Positions 1 through 5,186 of a stretch of DNA of 6,803 nt are shown here, in pieces. The position numbers were made by a program, and so were the translations under genes. The number at the start of each line of letters is the position of its first letter. Positions within the stretch are counted from its first letter, which is position 1. Source of the DNA: Acidobacteriota bacterium (GTDB lineage: Bacteria; Acidobacteriota; Thermoanaerobaculia; Multivoradales; JAHEKO01); the NCBI GenBank assembly GCA_024638355.1, contig JAHEKO010000126.1:2250-9052 (forward strand), given 5' to 3'. Under the pieces are notes generated by a model. It was not told the DNA's origin. It worked only from the letters and a program-made list of their open reading frames with translations, and searched no databases.

Positions 1-14
1 CCTCGCTTTCGAGG
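1..14 (-). terminator. Small hairpin downstream of truA, possible terminator fragment
   Basis: Bases 1-5 (CCTCG) pair perfectly with 10-14 (CGAGG) around a 4-nt loop. On the minus strand the hairpin starts 19 nt after the truA stop codon. The window ends at the base of the stem, so neither a longer stem nor a following T-run can be judged. Positions 15-33 contain nothing else recognisable. A 5-bp stem in DNA this GC-rich is weak evidence, so this is only a candidate. Confidence 0.2.
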
Positions 15-33
15 CGTCCCCACGGCCCGCGAG

Positions 34-813
34 CTACTCCGCCCGCGCCCCGCCCGAAACCCCGCCGGGCGAACGGCGGACATCGTAGTCGACTCTCTCG
101 AGTACCAGCGCGCGGGCGGGAGCCGTAGGCCCAGCCGCCGACCGCGGCTGCCCGGAGAGCAGCGCGGCGATGCCGGAGGCCGGGCGCCGGCCGCGGCCCA
201 CCTCGACCAGCGTGCCGACGATCGAGCGCACCATGCCGCGCAGAAACCCGTCGCCGACGATACGCAGCTCGAGCTCGGCCTCGCGGTCGATCCACTCCGC
301 CGCGAGGATCGTCCGCCGCGGCTGGCGATGGGCGCCTCCGGCGAGGGCGAACGCGGTGAAGTCGTGGCGGCCGATCAGCAGCGCCGTCGCTTCGCGCATC
401 GCGCCGAGGTCGATTCCCGGCTCCACCCGTACCGTGCGCCAGCTGTCGAGCGGCGAGAGAACGGCGGCGCGCGACAGCCGGTAGCTGTACTCCTTCGCCG
501 TGGCGCTCTTGCGGGCGTGGAAGCCGGCGCCGGCGGCGCCGGCCGCCAGCACTCGGACATCTTCCGGCAGATAGTGGTTCACGCCGTGTACCAGCGCCCT
601 GAGCTCGACCTCGCCGCCGAGCTCCAGGTGAGCGACCTGCCCGCGGGCGTGGACGCCGGCGTCGGTGCGCCCCGCGCCGACGACGGCCGGCTCCCGGCCG
701 AGCAGCTCCCCCAGCGCCTCTTCGACGACCTGTTGCACGGCGATGGCATTGGGCTGCCGCTGCCAGCCGGCGTAGGCCGTGCCGCGATAGGAGAGAGTCA
801 GCCGGTAGACCAT
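34..813 (-). CDS. truA: tRNA pseudouridine(38-40) synthase TruA
   Basis: This cytoplasmic enzyme isomerises uridines 38, 39 and 40 in the tRNA anticodon arm to pseudouridine. The product is 259 aa, close to the family's usual 245-270. The family signature GRTDAGVHA is at residues 48-56, with D51 as the catalytic aspartate (equivalent to E. coli Asp60). The conserved KEYSYR (107-112) carries the active-site Tyr109. HDFTAFA (150-156), GDGFLRGMVRSIVGTL (187-202) and a C-terminal APARALVLERVDY segment (231-243) complete the two-lobed fold. The ATG at 813 is chosen because MVYRLTLSYRGTAYAGWQ is the canonical N-terminus. Open frame continues upstream, but only as low-complexity Arg/Ala sequence antiphase to the neighbouring gene. 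A weak GGCGAG lies about 7 nt upstream. The start overlaps the end of the preceding GT-C gene by 16 nt, which suggests cotranscription and translational coupling. Identification is secure. Confidence 0.97.
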   Translation of the reverse strand: MVYRLTLSYRGTAYAGWQRQPNAIAVQQVVEEALGELLGREPAVVGAGRTDAGVHARGQVAHLELGGEVELRALVHGVNHYLPEDVRVLAAGAAGAGFHARKSATAKEYSYRLSRAAVLSPLDSWRTVRVEPGIDLGAMREATALLIGRHDFTAFALAGGAHRQPRRTILAAEWIDREAELELRIVGDGFLRGMVRSIVGTLVEVGRGRRPASGIAALLSGQPRSAAGPTAPARALVLERVDYDVRRSPGGVSGGARAE

Positions 814-2123
814 TTGAAGTCTCGCCCGAGGAGCGCGAAGAACGGAATCCAGATCGCCGCGAAGACCCAGGGGACGAGCTCGATCTCGGTGAACTGCGGT
901 AGATACGACAGCGGCAGGAGGAACGAGAGAAGGAGCCACGGCCTCTCGAGGCGCAGCGCCGCGGTCGGCAGCACCCAGAGGAGGTACCACGGATAGACCG
1001 TGGCCGAGAAGAGGAGAATCGCCCCGAAGCCGGCCCCGGTGCCGCGGATCGGATCGCGAATGCCCCAGATCGCCCCGAGCGCCACCGCCAGCCCGGCGGC
1101 GAGCAGCAGCTTGGCGTGAAGCTGGGGGTAGTTGAAGGGATAGAAGCGGTTCCAGAAGTCGTGCCGCCCCGTCGCCCCCTTGAGCCGGTCGAGCCCGGCT
1201 TCGACCCGCGGCTGCACGTCGAGCGCCGCCGACAGCCTCCATAGCGGCTCATAGAGCGGACCGTTGAACTCCCAGCTCACCGCGAACCGGGTGATCCCGG
1301 GCGGAATGCCGCGGGTCGAGGCCACCACCGGCAGGAGCCCGAGCCCGACCAGCAGCGCGACCGCCGCCAGGTAGCGCGCGGGCCGGCGGGTCGCCCGCGC
1401 CCAGACCGGGGCCACCGCCAGGGGGATCAGCTTGACGAGAACCGCCGCGGCGGCGGTCACCGCCGCCACTCGCGGCCGGCGCCGGACGAGCCACAGCATC
1501 GTCGCGACCACCAGCGTGACCCCCAGCGCGTCGACGTGGCCCATCCCCGCGGTCTCCAGCACCACCAGCGGGTTCCACGCGTACCAGGCGGCGCGCTCCT
1601 CGGGCAGTCCAAGCGCGCGCGCGAGCCGTACGAGAAGAAGGCAGGTCACCAGATCGAAAGTCGCCAGCAGGGCCTTGAGCACCGCAACCGGAGACGGGAG
1701 CTGAGCCGCTATACTAAAGAGTCCCATCGCGGCCGGTGGATAGACGGTCGGCACGTCGAGATGGGGCAGGGAACGCCAGAGCGCTCCTCGGAGGGGCTCC
1801 AACGCGGGATCCTCGGGAGCCAGAAGATAAGGATTCGAGCCGGCGCCGACGACCTTGCCGTCCCACACATAGCGCAGCAGATCGTCGGACAGAGATGGCG
1901 ACAACGGAACGAGGAGCAGGCGCAGAACGAGAGCGACCAGGAGGATACCCGCCACTTTCGACCCCGGCTGGAGAGCCAGACGCCGTATCGCCCACACCAG
2001 GGCCCCGGCGCCGGCCGCCAGCAGTCCGAGCGTAGCCAGCGGACGAGCCGCGAGATTCCAGACGGCCAGCAGGCCGGCGTGAACCGCGATCAGCGGCGCG
2101 GCGGCCACCAGTGCCGGAACCAC
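798..2123 (-). CDS. Polytopic GT-C glycosyltransferase, GT87/MptB-like (polyprenyl-phosphate sugar donor)
   Basis: This is a predicted integral membrane glycosyltransferase of the GT-C fold. Known relatives (GT87/DUF2029 and the MptA/MptB mannosyltransferases) move a sugar, usually mannose, from a polyprenyl-phosphate carrier to a glycan or lipid acceptor on the outer membrane face. Numbering from a GTG at 2123 (441 aa), hydrophobic helices run from about residue 3 to the C-terminus. After an early helix comes SDDLLRYVWDGK (79-90) with acidic pair D80/D81, the expected GT-C catalytic loop, then SNPY (96-99) and PTVYPP (125-130). WNPLVVLETAGMGHVDAL lies at 183-200, VKLIPL at 230-235 and YPWYLLWVLP at 377-386. 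The start is uncertain. An in-frame GTG at 2267 would overlap the divergent gene's coding region and add a non-membrane Arg/Pro-rich stretch. A GTG at 2108 has GGAGGTGG 11 nt upstream and is a good alternative. The stop lies inside truA. Donor and acceptor cannot be read from sequence. Confidence 0.85.
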   Translation of the reverse strand: MVPALVAAAPLIAVHAGLLAVWNLAARPLATLGLLAAGAGALVWAIRRLALQPGSKVAGILLVALVLRLLLVPLSPSLSDDLLRYVWDGKVVGAGSNPYLLAPEDPALEPLRGALWRSLPHLDVPTVYPPAAMGLFSIAAQLPSPVAVLKALLATFDLVTCLLLVRLARALGLPEERAAWYAWNPLVVLETAGMGHVDALGVTLVVATMLWLVRRRPRVAAVTAAAAVLVKLIPLAVAPVWARATRRPARYLAAVALLVGLGLLPVVASTRGIPPGITRFAVSWEFNGPLYEPLWRLSAALDVQPRVEAGLDRLKGATGRHDFWNRFYPFNYPQLHAKLLLAAGLAVALGAIWGIRDPIRGTGAGFGAILLFSATVYPWYLLWVLPTAALRLERPWLLLSFLLPLSYLPQFTEIELVPWVFAAIWIPFFALLGRDFKWSTG

Positions 2124-2155
2124 CTCCGCCCACCATCCTCGAACCCCGCGACCAG

Positions 2156-3643
2156 ATGAACGAACTGACGTCCGACGCGATTCTGGCAATCTACTACCTG
2201 GTTCTCGGGGTGTTGGCGCTCTACGGCGCGCACCGGCTGGTGCTGCTGGCTCTCTACTATCGCACACGGCATCTGCACAGCCTGACGCCGCCGGAGCCCG
2301 CCGAGTGGCCTCGGGTCACCGTCCAGCTGCCGCTCTTCAACGAGCTCTACGTCGCCAAACGATTGATCGACGCGGTCGGCGCGCTCGACTACCCCGCCGA
2401 CCGCCTGCAGATCCAGGTGCTCGACGACTCGACGGACGAGACGCGCGAGATCGTCGCTCGTCACGTGCGCTCGCTCCGCGATCGCGGCGTCGACATCGAG
2501 CATCTTCACCGCGTCGACCGAACCGGGTACAAGGCCGGCGCGCTCGCCGCCGGCGTGCCGCGGGCCTCGGGATCGCTGCTGGCGGTGTTCGACGCCGATT
2601 TCGTGCCGCCCCCGGACTTCCTCAAGCGCACCGTGCCCTGGTTCCGCGATCCGGAGATCGGCATGGTGCAGGCTTGCTGGGAGCACCTGAATCGCGACTA
2701 CAGCCTGCTGACCCGCATCCAGGCGATCTTCCTCGACGCCCACTTCCTGATCGAGCACGCGGCGCGGAATCGCAGCGGCCGCTTCTTCAACTTCAACGGC
2801 ACCGCCGGCGTCTGGCGGCTCGAGGCCATCCTCGACGCCGGCGGTTGGCAGCACGACACGCTCACCGAGGATCTGGATCTGTCCTACCGCGCTCAGCTCG
2901 CCGGCTGGAAGTTCCGCTTCCTGCCCGACGTGAAGGTGCCGGCGGAGCTCCCCGTCGACGTGAATGCGTTCAAGCGGCAGCAGTACCGCTGGGCCAAGGG
3001 CTCGATCCAGACGGCGCGCAAGCTGCTGCTGCCGGTCTTGCGGGCGCGGATCCCGTGGCCGGCCAAGACCGAGGCGATCATCCACCTCACCAACAACCTC
3101 GCCTATCTGCTGATGATCGGGCTGTCGCTGCTGATCTTCCCCGCGATGATCCTGCGCATCGGCAGCGACCCGTCGTTGATGTTGTACATCGATCTGCCGC
3201 TCTTCCTGGGCGCCACCGTCGCGGTGCTGATCTACTACTCGGTCAGCCAGCACGTCCGGGGCGAGTTCGACATGGCGTGTCTGCGCCGTCTGCCGGCAGT
3301 GATGGGGCTCGGAATCGGCCTCGCGGTGAACAACTCGCGCGCCGTGGTCGCCGGCCTGCGGCGCCAGGTCGGAGCTTTCGAGCGAACCCCCAAGTACCGG
3401 ATCGAAGGCAGCGACGGAGGCTGGAGCGGCAAGCGCTACCGGGTCGCGCGCGATCTGTCGGCATGGATCGAAGGCGCGTTCGCCCTCTACTTCATCGGCT
3501 GCCTGGTCACCGCCGTCTGGTTCGAAATGTGGCCTTCGCTACCGTTCCTCTATCTCTTCCTGACCGGCTACTGCTATATGTTTGTACTCGCGGTGACCCC
3601 GGCGTCGGGAGCGAGAGCGGTCGAGCCGGGTGCCGAAACCTGA
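2156..3643 (+). CDS. Membrane-bound family 2 glycosyltransferase, cellulose synthase superfamily (CslA-like)
   Basis: This is a predicted inner-membrane inverting glycosyltransferase that uses a nucleotide sugar on the cytoplasmic side. From ATG 2156 it is 495 aa. An N-terminal helix (about 7-35) precedes the GT-A domain (about 54-285). The domain shows VQLPLFNE (56-63), the first acidic pair D90/D91 in VLDDSTDE, and DAD (146-148) for metal and UDP/GDP-sugar binding. [11 protein letters not shown] (211-221) follows, then TED (237-239) with the likely catalytic base, and QQYRWAKGS (275-283), the QxxRW acceptor-site motif of processive family 2 enzymes. About four more membrane segments follow (308-333, 343-363, 438-458, 462-482), with a conserved-looking ERTPKY at 409-414. 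There is no PilZ domain, so it is not a classical BcsA. It resembles the plant-like CesA/CslA type (glucan or mannan synthases), but the product is unknown. GTG 2111 would add 15 Pro-rich residues and overlap the divergent gene; ATG 2156 is preferred although its ribosome-binding site is poor. Confidence 0.9.
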   Translation: MNELTSDAILAIYYLVLGVLALYGAHRLVLLALYYRTRHLHSLTPPEPAEWPRVTVQLPLFNELYVAKRLIDAVGALDYPADRLQIQVLDDSTDETREIVARHVRSLRDRGVDIEHLHRVDRTGYKAGALAAGVPRASGSLLAVFDADFVPPPDFLKRTVPWFRDPEIGMVQACWEHLNRDYSLLTRIQAIFLDAHFLIEHAARNRSGRFFNFNGTAGVWRLEAILDAGGWQHDTLTEDLDLSYRAQLAGWKFRFLPDVKVPAELPVDVNAFKRQQYRWAKGSIQTARKLLLPVLRARIPWPAKTEAIIHLTNNLAYLLMIGLSLLIFPAMILRIGSDPSLMLYIDLPLFLGATVAVLIYYSVSQHVRGEFDMACLRRLPAVMGLGIGLAVNNSRAVVAGLRRQVGAFERTPKYRIEGSDGGWSGKRYRVARDLSAWIEGAFALYFIGCLVTAVWFEMWPSLPFLYLFLTGYCYMFVLAVTPASGARAVEPGAET

Positions 3644-3646
3644 TCG

Positions 3647-4216
3647 ATGGCCGAACTTCGCGCCCAGAAACCCGAGCTTCCACGCGTCCGCACTAGCCTG
3701 CGACCGACCTATCCCGCCGATGCTCCGCTCCTCCTGCGCTGGCGAGCGGAGCCGAGCGTGCGGCGCCATCAACCGCTCTCCCAGGCTTCGCTGGGTCAGC
3801 TGCGAGCCGAGCTGGCGCTCAATCGGGTCGAGGATCTCTACCGCGGCCGCGGCGACAAGTTCCAGTGGATCGTGCTCGCCGACGCCGAGCCGGCCGGCTG
3901 GATTACGCTGGTCGTGACCAACTGGGAGCACGGCCTGGCCGAGCTGGGCTACGCCCTCACCACCCGCTACCAGCGCCGCGGCTTGATGATCCAGGGTCTC
4001 AACCTGCTGCTCGCCGACCTCTTCTTCCGTACTTCGCTGGAGCGCATCGAGGCCCGCTGCTCGGTCGAGAACACCGGCTCGCAGAAGGTGCTCACCCAGC
4101 TCGGCTTCCGGCGCGAGGGACGGCTGCGCGACTACTTCGTGCTCGACGGCCGGCGCGTGGACAACTACCTCTACGCGATCCTCAGGAACGACTTCGTCCC
4201 ACCCCGACCGGTCTAG
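3647..4216 (+). CDS. GNAT family N-acetyltransferase, RimJ/RimL-like
   Basis: This is a predicted cytoplasmic acetyl-CoA-dependent N-acetyltransferase of 189 aa, typical for the RimJ/RimL (Acetyltransf_3) group. The N-terminal TSLRPTYPADAPLLLRWRAEP (16-36) matches the usual opening strand and helix. AELGYALTTRYQRRGLM (98-114) is motif A, where QRRGLM (109-114) forms the pyrophosphate-binding loop. ENTGSQKVLTQLGFRREGRL (141-160) is motif B, with the family-typical N142, S145 and LGF. The C-terminus DYFVLDGRRVDNYLYAILR (162-180) also fits the fold. Substrates in this group range from ribosomal-protein N-termini to amino sugars, and nothing in the sequence decides between them. The gene begins 3 bp after the stop of the family 2 glycosyltransferase and has no strong Shine-Dalgarno of its own, so the two are probably one transcript with coupled translation. 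That context makes a sugar or envelope substrate worth considering. It ends 4 bp from the convergent ypfJ gene. Confidence 0.88.
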   Translation: MAELRAQKPELPRVRTSLRPTYPADAPLLLRWRAEPSVRRHQPLSQASLGQLRAELALNRVEDLYRGRGDKFQWIVLADAEPAGWITLVVTNWEHGLAELGYALTTRYQRRGLMIQGLNLLLADLFFRTSLERIEARCSVENTGSQKVLTQLGFRREGRLRDYFVLDGRRVDNYLYAILRNDFVPPRPV

Positions 4217-4220
4217 CCTG

Positions 4221-5105
4221 CTAGCTGAAGGTGTTGCAGGCCTGCGGGTCGCCGCTCTCGAGCCCGCGACGGAGCCAGGCCACGCGCTGCTCGGACGAGC
4301 CGTGCGTCCACGACTCCGGCTGCACGTAGCCGGTGGAGCGGCGCTGCAGCTGATCGTCACCGATCGCCGCCGCCGCCGTCAGCCCCTCCTCGATGTCGCC
4401 GGGCTCGAGCATCTGGCTCTGGCGGTGGGCGTGGTACCCCCAGACGCCGGCGTAGCAGTCGGCCTGGAGCTCGAGCCGTACCAGCAGGGCGTTGCCCTGG
4501 CGCTTCGACATGGAGCGCCGCGCGCTCTGCACCTCTTCGCTGATGCCGAGCAGATTCTGGACGTGATGGCCGACCTCGTGAGCGATCACGTAGGCCTGGG
4601 CGAAGTCGCCGGGAGCGCCCAATCGATCCGACATGACCTGGAAGAAGTCGAGGTCGAGATAGAGCTTCGAGTCCGCCGGGCAGTAGAACGGCCCGACCGC
4701 GGCGTCATTGAATCCGCAGGCCGAGGCGACGCTGCCGTTGAACAGAACCAGCGTCGGCTCGCGGTAGCCGCTCATCAGCGAGTTCCAGGTCACCTCGAGG
4801 TCGCCCAGGACGACCGCGGCGAACTGCCCGAGCTCGTCCGACGGCTGGCCCGAGCCCGCGTAGCCGCCCGGCAGCCGCGCGGAGGGCGGCGCCTGCGGCG
4901 TGACCTGGCCGCCCGTCTGCTCGACGACCGAGATGAGCTGCGAGGGATCGACGCCGAAGAGCATCGACAGCACGATGATGATCAGCAGCCCGCCGCAACC
5001 CAGGCTGGCCCCCCGCCGCCCCACCGGGAGACCGCGGCCGCCCATCGGCCCTCGCCCGCGGCGATCCTCGACATTGACGCTCGCCTTGCGACCTCTCCAG
5101 CGCAC
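4221..5105 (-). CDS. ypfJ: YpfJ-type neutral zinc metallopeptidase, membrane-anchored
   Basis: The product is 294 aa and belongs to the YpfJ/putative neutral zinc metallopeptidase family (PF04228 type). It opens with MRWRGRKASVNVEDRRG, the family's characteristic N-terminus, which fixes the GTG start at 5105. A basic, Gly-rich stretch (1-33) precedes one membrane helix (about 37-52). By the positive-inside rule the catalytic domain would be outside the cytoplasmic membrane. The domain (about 87-294) contains SACGFNDAAVGPFYCPAD (128-145) with C130 and C142, and HEVGHH (176-181), a zincin HExxH with two zinc-binding histidines and catalytic Glu177. ELQADCYAGVW (212-222) is the probable third-ligand region, and THGSSEQRVAWLRRG (267-281) is the conserved C-terminal block. 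C217 and C290 could form a second disulphide. The physiological substrate of the family is unknown to me. The gene follows uvrD by 81 bp on the same strand and may have its own promoter there. It converges on the GNAT gene. Confidence 0.93.
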   Translation of the reverse strand: MRWRGRKASVNVEDRRGRGPMGGRGLPVGRRGASLGCGGLLIIIVLSMLFGVDPSQLISVVEQTGGQVTPQAPPSARLPGGYAGSGQPSDELGQFAAVVLGDLEVTWNSLMSGYREPTLVLFNGSVASACGFNDAAVGPFYCPADSKLYLDLDFFQVMSDRLGAPGDFAQAYVIAHEVGHHVQNLLGISEEVQSARRSMSKRQGNALLVRLELQADCYAGVWGYHAHRQSQMLEPGDIEEGLTAAAAIGDDQLQRRSTGYVQPESWTHGSSEQRVAWLRRGLESGDPQACNTFS

Positions 5106-5110
5106 GCGTC

Positions 5111-5138
5111 ATTCTACCCTCGCGCCGGCGCGCCTCAA
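5111..5138 (-). promoter_or_regulatory. Candidate sigma-70 promoter for ypfJ
   Basis: On the minus strand TTGAGG (5138-5133, 4 of 6 to TTGACA) is followed after 16 bp by TAGAAT (5116-5111, 5 of 6 to TATAAT). The -10 ends 5 nt before the GTG start at 5105. Transcription from it would therefore begin at or next to the start codon, which implies a leaderless message. A GAGGG lying 11 nt upstream of the GTG overlaps this promoter and would serve as ribosome-binding site only if transcription came from further up, for example from uvrD. The match is by eye in a GC-rich background where such AT-rich hexamers are uncommon. Confidence 0.4.
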
Positions 5139-5139
5139 A

Positions 5140-5186
5140 CAGGCCGCCGCGGGCGGAGATACGCCGTCGCCGCGGTGGTCAGCCTG
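5140..5186 (-). terminator. Inverted-repeat structure after uvrD, possible weak terminator
   Basis: Directly after the uvrD stop, CAGGC (5186-5182) can pair with GCCTG (5144-5140). Inside that, CCGCGG (5175-5170) can pair with CCGCGG (5152-5147) around a 17-nt loop. Only TTT follows the structure, so intrinsic termination would be weak. Pairing is interrupted and CCGCGG is self-complementary, so chance structure is possible. If real, it would separate uvrD transcription from ypfJ, in line with the promoter-like sequence just beyond it. Confidence 0.25.

Noticed and set aside
814..1242. N-terminal extension of truA by about 143 codons (open frame to 1242)
   Set aside because: The extension is Arg/Ala/Gly-rich low complexity, antiphase to the GT-C gene on the same strand. 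TruA proteins begin at the MVYRLTLSY-type sequence.
1714..2136. 140-codon frame beginning with an ATG at 2136
   Set aside because: It is out of phase with the GT-C motifs, with a Gly/Arg/Ser-rich translation. The ATG is therefore not the GT-C start.
2124..2267. Longer GT-C protein starting from GTG 2267
   Set aside because: It would overlap more than 100 bp of the divergent gene and add a Pro/Arg-rich stretch unlike the membrane protein that follows.
2090..3253. 387-codon open frame on the minus strand opposite the family 2 glycosyltransferase
   Set aside because: Its translation is rich in Arg, Gln, Asp and Glu with no recognisable domain. The opposite strand carries all the glycosyltransferase motifs in order. 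Long antisense frames are expected in high-GC DNA.
2305..3696. 463-codon plus-strand frame overlapping the glycosyltransferase in another phase
   Set aside because: Arg/Pro/Ala-rich translation without motifs; it is a codon-bias shadow of the real gene.
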